From: an uncultured Roseicyclus sp.
GTDB lineage: Bacteria; Pseudomonadota; Alphaproteobacteria; Rhodobacterales; Rhodobacteraceae
NCBI GenBank assembly: GCA_947489665.1
Contig: CANLEH010000002.1
Span: 434,001-498,000, forward strand
Direction: 5' to 3'
Length of the DNA: 64,000 bases
The position numbers were made by a program, and so were the translations under genes. Below, piece after piece: positions 24,223-34,629 of this stretch; positions within the stretch are counted from its first letter, which is position 1, and every line of letters starts with the position of its first letter. The notes under the pieces were generated by a model. The model searched no databases, was not told where the DNA came from, and saw only the letters and a program-made list of their open reading frames with translations.

Positions 24223-27169
24223 GGAGCCGTTCCCCCTCTGGATCAACGAAATGGGCGCTGACGACCTCCACCTCATGGTCAAAGCCGGTCAGCGGGCTGA
24301 CAAGACGGATGACTTCACCTATCCGCGTGTCGCCGGATTTCAAAAAGCCGATACCAATGGCATGACCGAGATTGGGCGAATAGCAGGCCGAAGTGACGTA
24401 ACCCTGATCATGCGCCGCATCCACCGGCGTGCCCTTCGTCATCAAATGTGCGCCTGCAGGCACCGGGTTTTCCGGGTCGACGGGCTTGAAACCCACAAGC
24501 TTCAACGCGTCATCCTCGTTCAAGCCTTCGCGTTCAGACAGGGTCGAGCCGATCGAGTCCTTCTTCTTCGACACCATCCGCCCCATCCCTAGGTTCAGGG
24601 CCGTTGTCGTACCGTTCAATTCATTACCCGCCGCGTGGCCCTTCTCAATCCGCATGACGCCAAGCGCCTCCGTTCCATAGGGCACCACGTCAAACTCGGC
24701 CCCAGCCTCCATGATCTTGCGCATCAGCGCGTCGCCATAGCGGGTGGGCACGGCGATCTCGTAGGCCAATTCGCCCGAGAAGGAGATGCGGAATAGCCGC
24801 GCGCGCAGACCGCCACAAACGGTAATGTTGGCGCAGGCCATGAAGGGGAAGCCCTCGTTCGAAAGGTCGAACTCCGGGTCCACAATCTTTTGCAGCAGCG
24901 CACGAGAATTAGGGCCCGCGACGGCATATTGCGCCCAGGCCTCGGTGGTAGAGATCAGCTGCACGTCCATGTCCGGGTAGAGGCATTGGCGCACGAATTC
25001 CATGTGTCGGTAGACCGGCACGGCATTTGCGGTGGTGGTGGTGACGACGAAATGGTCTTCGGCCAGACGCCCGGCGGTGCCGTCATCCATCGCGATCCCG
25101 TCTTCACGCAGCATCAACCCATAGCGTGTCTTGCCGACCGCCAGTTTCGCAAAGCCGTTGCAGTAGATCTTGTTCAGGAACTCGGCCGCATCCGTGCCTT
25201 GCACGTCGACCTTGCCAAGCGTTGTCACATCACAAACACCGACCGATTTGCGGGTCTGCAAGACCTCCCGGTCCACGCTTTCGCGCCAATGGGTTTCGTC
25301 GGGCTTCGGGAACCATTGCGCGCGCAGCCACATGCCGACCTCGACAAAAACGGCACCCTGCTCTTCCGCCCATTTGTGGGACGGCGTCTTGCGCGTCGGG
25401 CGGAAATCCTCATCGCGCGACCGGCCCGCGAAGGCGCCAATGGCGGTGGGGGTATAAGGCGGGCGGAAGATCGTGGTGCCAACCTCAGGGATCGGCTTGC
25501 CCGCAAGCTCCGCCATGATGGCGAGGCCACCCATATTCGACGTCTTGCCCTGATCGGTCGCCATGCCAAGCGTGGTGTAGCGCTTGAGGTGCTCAACGGA
25601 GGTGAAATTCTCCTGATGGGCCAGCTTCACGTCCTTCACAGTCACGTCATTCTGCTGATCGAGCCAAGCGCGGCTGGCTCCCGGCACGGTCCAGAATGGC
25701 GTGATGTTGACGGGACTGTCCTCGGCGTCCGGCACGCCCATAGCCGTCACGTTGATACCCAGATCGGACAAGGCCGCTACAGCCTCTGCCGCGCCGTTTT
25801 CCAGCGCGGAATGTGTGGACATATAGCCCGCCGCAGCCCCCGCGACACGCTGGCCCGGCACTCCCATGATGTCCGGCACGAACGCGGCAAGCGCGTCGTT
25901 CCAGCGGGGACGACCGCGTTGGTGGCACGTCATGTGAACATTGGGGTTCCACCCGCCTGAGACCGCAAGCGTGCCAGCCTCAAACGTGCGAGAGGACCCG
26001 TCGGCCAATTCCGCCTCCACGAAGCTGAGGCCAAGGCGACCCTTGCTGTCGACAACCTTGGCCCCGGACAGCACCTCGTAGTCGTGGCTGATCGGGACAT
26101 CCTCGCGCACATCTAGCACAGCTGCGATCTTTACGCCTTTGGCATGGAGATCGGCTGCAGTACGATGGCCGTCATCATTGTTGGTAAACACCACAATCCG
26201 TTGCGCAGGCGTCGCGGCGAAACGGTTGGCGTAGGTGCGGACGGCACCTGCGAGCATAACGCCAGGCCGGTCATTGTTGTTGAATGCGATGGGCCGCTCG
26301 GTCGCGCCGCCCGCCACGATGGCGCGCTTGGAATAGATGCGCCACAGGATCTGACGCGGCTTTCCAGGCGCGGGTTCGATCAGATGGTCGCTGACCCGTT
26401 CAACGGCACCGTAGATGCCGTGGTCAAATGCGCCCATAACGGTCGTGCGGGGCATGACACGCACGTTGACCATCGCGTTCAGTTCGGCCACCGCCTGCGC
26501 GGCCCAGTCCGAGGCACTGCCCTGCCCCACGGCAAAGGTTTCCGCATTCAGCCGTCCGCCAAGCGCGAAGTCTTCATCGGCCAGGATCACCCGCGCGCCC
26601 GCGCGACCCGCAGTCAACGCCGCCGCCAAGCCCGCAGGCCCGGCCCCGATGATGAGCACATCGCAATGCAGAAAGCCTTTGTCGTAGCTGTCAGGGTCCG
26701 GCTCGAACGAGATCGAGCCCAGGCCCGCCGCGCGGCGGATGATCGGCTCGTAGAGCTTTTCCCAGAATGCGGCGGGCCACATGAATGTCTTGTAGTAGAA
26801 ACCCGCCGTCAGGAACGGGGAGAGGCGGTCATTTATGGCCATGGCGTCGAAGGCCAGCGAGGGCCAGCGGTTTTGCGATTTGGCCTCTAGTCCCTCATAA
26901 AGCTCTGCCGTCGTGGCGCGCGTGTTGGGTTCCTGCCGCGCGCCGGTGCGCAGTTCAACAATCGCGTTGGGCTCCTCCGACCCAGCCGTCAGCGGGCCGC
27001 GCGGGCGGTGATATTTGAAGGATCGCCCCATCAACCGCACGCCATTAGCCAGCAACGCGGAGGCCAGCGTGTCCCCCGGCAACCCGCTGTAGCGCTTGCC
27101 ATCGAACCGGAAGTTCAGGGCGCGATCCCGACCAACAAGGCCACCCTCAAGACGATTGGATTGCGTCAC
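24215..27169 (-). CDS. mgdC: N-methylglutamate dehydrogenase large subunit MgdC (SoxA-like)
   Basis: 984 residues, the usual size of a SoxA-type alpha subunit. N-terminal ~120 residues carry the ferredoxin-like fold that holds part of the electron path (FRFDGKRYSGLPGDTLASALLANG). A Rossmann NAD site follows (LIIGAGPAGLAAALTAGRAGARV at about 173), and the C-terminal ~380 residues are a GcvT domain that binds THF and receives the N-methyl carbon as methylene-THF. The start is a GTG overlapping the mgdB stop (GTGA). All four mgd genes overlap, implying a 1:1:1:1 complex. Confidence 0.9.
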   Translation of the reverse strand: MTQSNRLEGGLVGRDRALNFRFDGKRYSGLPGDTLASALLANGVRLMGRSFKYHRPRGPLTAGSEEPNAIVELRTGARQEPNTRATTAELYEGLEAKSQNRWPSLAFDAMAINDRLSPFLTAGFYYKTFMWPAAFWEKLYEPIIRRAAGLGSISFEPDPDSYDKGFLHCDVLIIGAGPAGLAAALTAGRAGARVILADEDFALGGRLNAETFAVGQGSASDWAAQAVAELNAMVNVRVMPRTTVMGAFDHGIYGAVERVSDHLIEPAPGKPRQILWRIYSKRAIVAGGATERPIAFNNNDRPGVMLAGAVRTYANRFAATPAQRIVVFTNNDDGHRTAADLHAKGVKIAAVLDVREDVPISHDYEVLSGAKVVDSKGRLGLSFVEAELADGSSRTFEAGTLAVSGGWNPNVHMTCHQRGRPRWNDALAAFVPDIMGVPGQRVAGAAAGYMSTHSALENGAAEAVAALSDLGINVTAMGVPDAEDSPVNITPFWTVPGASRAWLDQQNDVTVKDVKLAHQENFTSVEHLKRYTTLGMATDQGKTSNMGGLAIMAELAGKPIPEVGTTIFRPPYTPTAIGAFAGRSRDEDFRPTRKTPSHKWAEEQGAVFVEVGMWLRAQWFPKPDETHWRESVDREVLQTRKSVGVCDVTTLGKVDVQGTDAAEFLNKIYCNGFAKLAVGKTRYGLMLREDGIAMDDGTAGRLAEDHFVVTTTTANAVPVYRHMEFVRQCLYPDMDVQLISTTEAWAQYAVAGPNSRALLQKIVDPEFDLSNEGFPFMACANITVCGGLRARLFRISFSGELAYEIAVPTRYGDALMRKIMEAGAEFDVVPYGTEALGVMRIEKGHAAGNELNGTTTALNLGMGRMVSKKKDSIGSTLSEREGLNEDDALKLVGFKPVDPENPVPAGAHLMTKGTPVDAAHDQGYVTSACYSPNLGHAIGIGFLKSGDTRIGEVIRLVSPLTGFDHEVEVVSAHFVDPEGERLRA

Positions 27170-27453
27170 TTGCTGCGCCCCTCCGCCCGGGCCACGTCGC
27201 GGGCCAGTTGCACATCGGTAATCTCGTGGGTGGTCGTGTCACGGGTCACGACGAGCCACGAGCGGTCGCCTTGTTCGTGGAACCAAAGCTCTCGGTGCGG
27301 GCCTGCGGGGTTGTCGCGCAGGTAGCCGTAGGCGGTGAATTGCGCGAGCGCGTCATCGGCCTGCCAATCGGGGCGATGGATCATCTTTGCGTCGCCGAGA
27401 TAAGTGAATTCTGCGGCGTCGCGCGGGCCAAGGAGGGGGTGATTGATAATCAT
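27166..27453 (-). CDS. mgdB: N-methylglutamate dehydrogenase small subunit MgdB (SoxD-like, zinc site lost)
   Basis: 95 residues, standard for the delta subunit SoxD: LLGPRDAAEFTYLGDA near the N-terminus and WLVVTRDTTTHEI near the C-terminus. In sarcosine oxidase SoxD, zinc is held by a CPxCG motif plus a His and a Cys four residues later. Here the first motif reads HPLLG and the second H-x3-D (HEQGD), so all three cysteines are gone and zinc binding is unlikely. The start overlaps the mgdA stop (TGATG). Confidence 0.88.
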   Translation of the reverse strand: MIINHPLLGPRDAAEFTYLGDAKMIHRPDWQADDALAQFTAYGYLRDNPAGPHRELWFHEQGDRSWLVVTRDTTTHEITDVQLARDVARAEGRSK

Positions 27454-28703
27454 CAGTGCAAGTTAGGCTGATTGCCCATCCCTTTTTCGTCAATCATCCG
27501 GCCCTTTTCGAAGCGGTCGAAGCGATAGGCTGTTGCCGTCTCGTGCGGGCGGCCCGTTGCCAGCAGATGCGCATATGCAAAGCCGCTGGCGGGCGTGGCC
27601 TTGAAGCCGCCGTAGCACCAGCCGCCGTTGAAATAGAGCCCGTCGATATGAGTGCGGTCGATGATGGGGGAGCCGTCCATCGACATGTCCATGATCCCGC
27701 CCCACATCCGCAGAAGGCGCACGCGCCCGAGCATCGGGAAGATCGCCATGCCGCCCTCGCAGACATCCTCGACCACCGGCAGGTTACCGCGCTGCGCATA
27801 GGAATTGTAGCCGTCGATGTCGCCGCCAAAGACCAGCCCGCCCTTGTCGGACTGGCTGCAGTAGAAGTGCCCCGCGCCAAAGGTGATGACACCGGGCAGG
27901 ACAGGCTTGAGTCCCTCAGACACGAACGCCTGCAACACGTGGCTTTCGATCGGCAGGCGCATGCCCGCCTTCTCCATCAGCCGGCCAGACGATCCCGCAA
28001 CACAGGCCGCAACCTTTTTCGCGCCGATGAACCCGCGAGAGGTTTCGACGCCCAGGCATTTTCCGTTCTCGATCCGGAAACCCGTGACCTCGCAGTTCTG
28101 GATGATGTCGACGCCACGCCTGTCGGCCGCGCGCGCATACCCCCATGCCACGGCGTCGTGCCGCACGGTGCCGCCCCGATGCTGCGCCAGCCCGCCCTTG
28201 ATGGGGAAGCGCGCATTATTAACGTTCAGGAACGGATAGCGTTTCTGGATCTGCTCGGTCGTCATCAGATCGGCGTCCGCGCCGTTCAGGATCATCGCAT
28301 TGCCACGTCGGGTGAAGGCGTCGCGCTGCGCATCGGAGTGGATCAGGTTGAGAATCCCGCGCTGGCTGACCATGGCGTTGTAGTTCAGGTCCTGCTCCAG
28401 CCCCTCCCAAAGCTTCAACGAAAACTCGTAGAACGGCTCATTCCCATCCAGAAGGTAATTGGACCGGATGATCGTCGTATTCCGACCCACGTTACCGCCA
28501 CCGATCCAGCCCTTTTCGATCACAGCAATGCGCGATTGGCCGAACTCTTTGGCAAGGTAATGAGCTGTCGCCAGACCGTGCCCACCGCCACCTATGATGA
28601 CGTAATCGTAATCCGACTTGGGCTCCGGCGTCCGCCATGCAGGTCCCCACCCGCGATGGCCCGTGAGCGCCTCTTTTATGACCCGAAACCCTGAATAGCT
28701 CAT
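27453..28703 (-). CDS. mgdA: N-methylglutamate dehydrogenase beta subunit MgdA (SoxB-like flavoprotein)
   Basis: 416 residues of the DAO/SoxB family. FAD-binding motif VIIGGGGHGLATAHYLAKEF at about residues 35-54, then EKGWIGGGNVGRNTTIIRSNYL; a RHDAVAWGYARAADRRGV segment places a His near residue 175, where SoxB proteins attach FMN covalently. It oxidises the N-methyl group. First gene of mgdABCD on this strand. A GGAGG ribosome site lies upstream, and three phased direct repeats lie at 28738-28788. Sarcosine oxidase SoxB is the main alternative. Confidence 0.9.
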   Translation of the reverse strand: MSYSGFRVIKEALTGHRGWGPAWRTPEPKSDYDYVIIGGGGHGLATAHYLAKEFGQSRIAVIEKGWIGGGNVGRNTTIIRSNYLLDGNEPFYEFSLKLWEGLEQDLNYNAMVSQRGILNLIHSDAQRDAFTRRGNAMILNGADADLMTTEQIQKRYPFLNVNNARFPIKGGLAQHRGGTVRHDAVAWGYARAADRRGVDIIQNCEVTGFRIENGKCLGVETSRGFIGAKKVAACVAGSSGRLMEKAGMRLPIESHVLQAFVSEGLKPVLPGVITFGAGHFYCSQSDKGGLVFGGDIDGYNSYAQRGNLPVVEDVCEGGMAIFPMLGRVRLLRMWGGIMDMSMDGSPIIDRTHIDGLYFNGGWCYGGFKATPASGFAYAHLLATGRPHETATAYRFDRFEKGRMIDEKGMGNQPNLH

Positions 28704-29955
<1,252 letters not shown>

Positions 29956-29977
29956 TTCACTGACTTTGCGCAAAGAT

Positions 29978-30004
29978 GCCCCGTCCGGATCATCCGGGCG
30001 GGGC
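29978..30004 (+). promoter_or_regulatory. Strong hairpin between tmoX and the ATPase gene
   Basis: A 13-nt arm at 29978-29990 pairs with 29992-30004 with only one G-T wobble (core CCCCGTCCGG with CCGGGCGGGG). It lies 22 nt after the tmoX stop. Such stems between a binding-protein gene and the membrane components typically let the binding protein message accumulate. TTATTAAAAG follows, so partial termination is also possible. Confidence 0.75.
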
Positions 30005-30025
30005 TTATTAAAAGAGGCAACAAAA

Positions 30026-31048
30026 ATGAGCACAGGCACCGCGCCCGTCATCTCCTGCAAGAATGCTTGGAAAATCTTCGGGGCGGACCCCAAAGGATAT
30101 CTGAAGACGCTGTCCGAGGGTCGCAGTTTTGAGGAGATCCGCGCAGACGGCTACATTGCGGGCGTGCGCGACGTATCCTTGGATGTCCATAAGGGTGAGA
30201 TGCTGGTGATCATGGGCCTGTCTGGCTCTGGCAAATCCACTTTGGTACGCTGTTTCTCACGCCTGCACGAAATCACAGGTGGTACGATCGAGGTTGAAGG
30301 CACCGATATCGGCAGCCTCCCCGAGCGAGAGTTGATCGAATTGCGCCGGTCCAAGATGGGCATGGTATTCCAGTCCTTTGGCCTGCTTCCCCACCGCACG
30401 GTGCTGGAGAATGTTGCCTTCCCGCTTGAGATGCGCGGGCAAGACAAACACGCCCGCCGCGACCGCGCGATGGAAGTCATCAAACTGGTGGGTCTGGAAG
30501 GCCGCGAAGAGTATTTCCCGCGTGAACTTTCCGGTGGTCAGCAGCAGCGCGTGGGCATCGCCCGCTCCCTCGCCATTGAACCGGACATCTGGTTTCTGGA
30601 TGAGCCATTTTCGGCCCTCGACCCGCTGATACGGCGCGAAATGCAGGACGAATTCCTGCGCCTGCAAGAGATGTTGGGGAAGACTATCGTCTTCATCACC
30701 CACGATTTCGACGAAGCCCTGCGCTTGGCCGATCGGATCGCCATCATGAAAGACGGCGCGGTTGAGCAGTGCGATACGCCCGACCAGATCGTGTTAAACC
30801 CAGCGACCGAATATGTGCGCAAGTTCACCGAGGATATCGACAAGGCCCGCGTGGTCCATGCCCGCGTTCTGGTTGAGGCCGGTGCAACCGCCGAAGGGCT
30901 GGCCATTGACGGTGCCGCATCGGTCCATGACATGGCAAAGATGCTCATCACCGACCCACGCGATGCATTCCCGGTGACCGAGAATGGTGTGGCCCTGGGC
31001 GCAATGCCAAAAGCCAAGGCGCTCGACGTGCTTCTGGATCAACGATGA
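30026..31048 (+). CDS. tmoW: TMAO ABC transporter ATP-binding protein
   Basis: 340 residues from the ATG at 30026, preceded by AAAGAGG. ABC ATPase of the ProV/OpuA type: Walker A GLSGSGKST near residue 64, Q-loop FQSFGLLPHRTV, signature LSGGQQQR, Walker B WFLDEPFSALDPL and the switch His in FITHDFDEAL. The ~70 residues after the ATPase core correspond to the C-terminal regulatory part of the OpuA type. The stop overlaps the permease start (ATGA). The subunit letter follows gene order X-W-V; other sources may name the ATPase V by analogy with ProV. Confidence 0.88.
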   Translation: MSTGTAPVISCKNAWKIFGADPKGYLKTLSEGRSFEEIRADGYIAGVRDVSLDVHKGEMLVIMGLSGSGKSTLVRCFSRLHEITGGTIEVEGTDIGSLPERELIELRRSKMGMVFQSFGLLPHRTVLENVAFPLEMRGQDKHARRDRAMEVIKLVGLEGREEYFPRELSGGQQQRVGIARSLAIEPDIWFLDEPFSALDPLIRREMQDEFLRLQEMLGKTIVFITHDFDEALRLADRIAIMKDGAVEQCDTPDQIVLNPATEYVRKFTEDIDKARVVHARVLVEAGATAEGLAIDGAASVHDMAKMLITDPRDAFPVTENGVALGAMPKAKALDVLLDQR

Positions 31049-33033
31049 GCGCAGCTGATCAACAAAGCCTGCCAAGTGCACCGCCCGCCTTCGGCATCGA
31101 CCGCCCAAAAGCGGCGCTAATCTGCTTTGCTGTCGCGATTGCCCTGACCATCGCGCAATATACCGGCCTCCTGCCCGCTTTTCTGCATCGCCTGCCCGAA
31201 AGCCTCATCCCGCCGTTCGCAGACTGGCTCGATGTGATTTTTGAGTTCGTTAAGGAAGATCTGGGTCTTCTCGCGTTCACCCGGTTCCTTACCGAGGGGC
31301 TGGAATGGGTGCTGGATGTGACCGGCAACCTTCTCTTCGGGCGCAGGCGTTGGCCCTACCTTGGCCCAATCCCCTGGTCTGCCATTGCCGCGGCGGTTGC
31401 GGTTCTGGGCTACTGGCTTGGCGGTTGGCGAATGGCGCTGCTGGCGGGCGGCACATTTCTGTGGACCGCCTTGGTGGGCCAGTGGGAAATCGCCATGCAG
31501 ACCATGTCGGTTCTTGTCGTCGCCGCTCCCATGGCCTTTGTCATCGGCCTTTCCCTTGGCATCACCGCGTGGAAATACCCGGCTTTCGAGAACGCGATCA
31601 AACCGATCCTGGCAGTTCTACAGACACTGCCCTTCTTCACCTACCTCCTACCCGCCGTGATCTTCTTCAAGGTCGGCCCCACCGCCGGCGCCGTAGCGAC
31701 AGTGGTTTACGCCATCCCGCCGATGATCCTGATGACGATCCTGGGCTTGCAGAAGGTCTCGCCCGAAGTCGTCGAAGCCGGCAAGATGAGCGGATGTACG
31801 CGGCTGCAAATGCTCCGTCACGTCTACATCCCGTCCGCCCGAACCGAGATTCTCGTGGGGGTGAACCAGGTCATCATGCTTTGTCTGGCCATGGTCGTTC
31901 TGACCGCCTTCATCGGCATGCCCGGCCTCGGCGCGACCCTGCTTCAATTCATGGGCAGCTTCCGGCTTGGACGCTCGTTCGAGATCGGCGTGACCATCGT
32001 TCTGATCGCCGTGGCGCTGGACCGGATGTCAAAGGCCTGGGTTGCAAAGCAGCCTGAGCATTTCGAAAAGGGCACGCCCTGGTGGCAACAGCACCGATAC
32101 GCCCTGATTGGCCTGAGTGCGTTCGTGCTCTTCTATGTGCTGGCACAGTTCATCCCCTACCTCAACGAAATCGGCCGCCGTCAGAGCCTCTCGATGGGTC
32201 GTGAGATCGACGGGGTTATGCGCACCTTCCTCGCGCTCGACTGGGTGACGGCGATCACCGGTGGCCTGCGCGCGTTCCTCAACAACAACGTCTTCATCCC
32301 GTTCCGCAACTTCCTGCTTTCGATCCCCACACCGGCGCTTATCCTGCTGATCGTCGCTTTCGGCCTGTGGCTGGCAGGGCGCAAACAGGCGATGCTGGCG
32401 GGCCTCTTCTTCTCGCTGGTCGCTCTATCGGGCTGGTGGGACCGTGCCGTTATCACGCTCTATTCCGTGCTCGCCGCAGTGATCCTCGCCACGCTCATCG
32501 GCCTGCCCATCGCAATCCTCGCCGCCCGGAACGAGAAATCGGCCCGCCGCGTTTTGCTGGCTTGTGACACAGCGCAAACCTTCCCGAGCTTCGTCTATCT
32601 GCTGCCCGCGATTATGCTGTTTGGCATCACCGACATCGCCGTCATCTTCTCGATCCTGATCTTCGCGACCGTGCCTCTCGTCCGCTATACCATCGAGGGA
32701 CTGCGCACCGTCCCGCCAGAGATCACCGAAGCTGCCGACATGGCTGGGGCCACGCGTCTGCAAAAATTGCTAAAAGTGCAGATCCCACTTGCCTTTCCGA
32801 CAATGGCCGTGGGCTTCAACCAAGCCATCATGTTCGCGTTCTTTATGGTCATTATCGCGGCCTTCATCGGCACGCAGGATCTGGGGCAAGAGCTTCAGCG
32901 GACGCTTGCCGGCACGAACCTTGGGACAAACTTCGTTCTCGGTATCTGCGTGTCTCTCATGGCGCTCAGCTTCGATCTGATTATCATGAAATGGGCGTCA
33001 GACCGTAAACGTGTGCTAGGGTTGGGTGGATAA
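31045..33033 (+). CDS. tmoV: TMAO ABC transporter permease, two fused permease domains
   Basis: 662 residues, more than twice the length of a ProW-type permease. There are two copies of the binding-protein-dependent permease domain. The first, about residues 150-330, has the EAA loop EAGKMSGCTRLQMLRHVYIP. The second, about residues 440-645, has EAADMAGATRLQKLLKVQIP. One polypeptide therefore supplies both halves of the transmembrane channel. A hydrophobic N-terminal segment precedes domain one. Last gene of the transporter operon; a small CACATG/CATGTG stem lies just after the stop (33040-33054). Confidence 0.9.
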   Translation: MSAADQQSLPSAPPAFGIDRPKAALICFAVAIALTIAQYTGLLPAFLHRLPESLIPPFADWLDVIFEFVKEDLGLLAFTRFLTEGLEWVLDVTGNLLFGRRRWPYLGPIPWSAIAAAVAVLGYWLGGWRMALLAGGTFLWTALVGQWEIAMQTMSVLVVAAPMAFVIGLSLGITAWKYPAFENAIKPILAVLQTLPFFTYLLPAVIFFKVGPTAGAVATVVYAIPPMILMTILGLQKVSPEVVEAGKMSGCTRLQMLRHVYIPSARTEILVGVNQVIMLCLAMVVLTAFIGMPGLGATLLQFMGSFRLGRSFEIGVTIVLIAVALDRMSKAWVAKQPEHFEKGTPWWQQHRYALIGLSAFVLFYVLAQFIPYLNEIGRRQSLSMGREIDGVMRTFLALDWVTAITGGLRAFLNNNVFIPFRNFLLSIPTPALILLIVAFGLWLAGRKQAMLAGLFFSLVALSGWWDRAVITLYSVLAAVILATLIGLPIAILAARNEKSARRVLLACDTAQTFPSFVYLLPAIMLFGITDIAVIFSILIFATVPLVRYTIEGLRTVPPEITEAADMAGATRLQKLLKVQIPLAFPTMAVGFNQAIMFAFFMVIIAAFIGTQDLGQELQRTLAGTNLGTNFVLGICVSLMALSFDLIIMKWASDRKRVLGLGG

Positions 33034-33878
33034 ATTGCGCACATGACCCATGTGTGGCGCGAAGCGGTCGAACCCAATGAAAGCTCACTCACTAATTGCA
33101 TAACCAAGTGCCAGAATTAGTTCGCCCCACTTACCAACACAAAGGCAACTCTGACCGTCTCAATTAGTTTTTTGGCTATTGAAATGAAAACGCGTTGTCC
33201 AGAACCGTGCTAGCCGTGTCACAGGCTGGTCCATAAGTGTGCGATCGCTTCTCGCCCTAGTTTGAATTAGAAGCCACTGGTTGCCCGATCGGGTTTAAGG
33301 AGTTGCATTCATGATAAAAAGCGCGGCCGAGCTGACCATATACATCGAAGAGCCCTCTCAACCCGAAATATGTCAAATAGTAGGTGAACCCACGTCGCGC
33401 ACAAAGCGCATCAACCCTTGGGTCAAGTAGCAAAATCGCCCCTTCCACCCTGCGACAAACCGCGACGTTCGTTTTGAGGGGACCGTTGGCAGACTTTGGA
33501 ACGAGGAAACAAAGCTGCATTCAGTGTCTTCGGCTACCGTAGGGGCATGTCGCGGCCCAGCGCAGACCGATGCCATGTCCGCCTCGAAATGTCCGTTCTT
33601 GTTCGACCAAACTTACCTTGTCGCGACTGCGGCGAGAGTCAGTTTTCTACCCCTGAAGGGCAATCCCGTCTTACTCGCCTCTAACACATCACCGCCTTCC
33701 GAAAGACCACTGGCAACGGCACTTAGTGGCTCCACTGCAGTGGCTCACATGAAGAAGGTCAGGCAGCAATTGCTTTTCTCTTTGCCCCTTTCCCTTCCAT
33801 ATTGGTCCAGAAATGCTCCATGCAACCGAGATGTCTTCTTGACCAAGACAGGCGTCTGACTTACCGGTCTCAATGGTT
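33034..33878. other. Gene-poor stretch between the methylamine cluster and tRNA-Gly
   Basis: About 845 bp with no convincing protein gene on either strand; short open frames lack ribosome sites and family features. Parts are AT-richer than the surrounding genes. It ends at tRNA-Gly and may be old insertion debris, but I found no integrase, inverted terminal repeats or second copy of the tRNA end in the window. Confidence 0.5.
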
Positions 33879-33952
33879 GCGGGTATGGTGAAAAGGTATC
33901 ACGAAAGCTTCCCAAGCTTCAGTTACGGGTTCGATTCCCGTTACCCGCTCCA
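33879..33952 (+). tRNA. tRNA-Gly (anticodon CCC)
   Basis: 74 nt with encoded CCA. Acceptor GCGGGTA (33879-33885) pairs perfectly with TACCCGC (33942-33948). D arm GTG...CAC. Anticodon arm with the loop TTCCCAA, anticodon CCC at 33911-33913, closed by a stem with one A-C mismatch at its base. T arm ACGGG-TTCGATT-CCCGT. Reads GGG glycine codons. The last 34 nt are overlapped on the other strand by the end of the gph-like gene. Confidence 0.95.
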
Positions 33953-34593
33953 AGCACCGCCTCCACCAAATCCGGCAGATCGTCCCAATGATCGAACGCA
34001 CCCGCATGGGGCAGCGTCTCCAACGGAGCTTTGCGGTAACCCGGCGTGAAGATCAGTGTCGGCACCCCCGCACCATCCCCGGTCTCGGCATCCACCTCGC
34101 TGTCACCGACAAACAGCGCAGGCCCCTGCCCCAACGCCTCCAAAGCCGCGTGCAGCGGCGCAGGGTCTGGCTTTCGCACTGGCAAGCTGTCGCCGCCAAA
34201 AACCGCGCCAAAGAACCGATCCAACCCGAAATGAGCCATCGCCGCCCGTGTCGGACGCATCGGCTTGTTGGTACAGATCGCCAGATGATGCCCCTGCGCG
34301 CTCAACCGCTCAAGGGCCGCCAAGGCGCCGGGATAGGGCTGGGTCAGGTGCACGGCGCCCTCATAGGCATCGATGAACCGCTCCAGCAGCATTGCGTGCT
34401 GCGCATCAGGCAGGCCCCGGGCCGCCATCATCCGTTCCACAAACACCGCAGCGCCCGAGCCGACATATCCGCGCGCTTCGCCCGTATCCATCGGATCGGC
34501 CCCGGTGCCTTCCAGCGCTGCATTGCCCGCCAGACAGATATCCGGCGCGCTGTCCAAAAGCGTGCCATCCAGATCGAATGCGATACGTGCCAT
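33919..34593 (-). CDS. gph: Phosphoglycolate phosphatase-like HAD hydrolase
   Basis: 224 residues from the ATG at 34593 (GGAAAGGGG upstream). HAD motifs: DLDGTLLDS at about 7-15, a CTNKPM motif II, a KPDPAPLHAAL motif III and VGDSEVDAETGDGAGVPT motif IV, with a C1-type helical cap. This is the Gph family that dephosphorylates 2-phosphoglycolate, though other small phosphate esters are possible. The last ~11 codons (GNGNRTRN at the C-terminus) are antisense to the tRNA-Gly 3' half, a read-through tail rather than conserved protein sequence. It is divergent from the thioesterase. Confidence 0.87.
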   Translation of the reverse strand: MARIAFDLDGTLLDSAPDICLAGNAALEGTGADPMDTGEARGYVGSGAAVFVERMMAARGLPDAQHAMLLERFIDAYEGAVHLTQPYPGALAALERLSAQGHHLAICTNKPMRPTRAAMAHFGLDRFFGAVFGGDSLPVRKPDPAPLHAALEALGQGPALFVGDSEVDAETGDGAGVPTLIFTPGYRKAPLETLPHAGAFDHWDDLPDLVEAVLGAGNGNRTRN

Positions 34594-34629
34594 CTTGCCC
34601 CTTTCCAACCGCCTCGTCAGATTAGAGGC

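Noticed and set aside
23659-28703. Classical sarcosine oxidase soxBDAG
   Set aside because: Same protein family, but linkage to gmaS and mgsABC and loss of SoxD zinc ligands favour N-methylglutamate dehydrogenase.
33034-33878. Short open frames as genes or an integrase remnant
   Set aside because: No ribosome sites or recognisable residues; no second copy of the tRNA 3' end found to act as att site.
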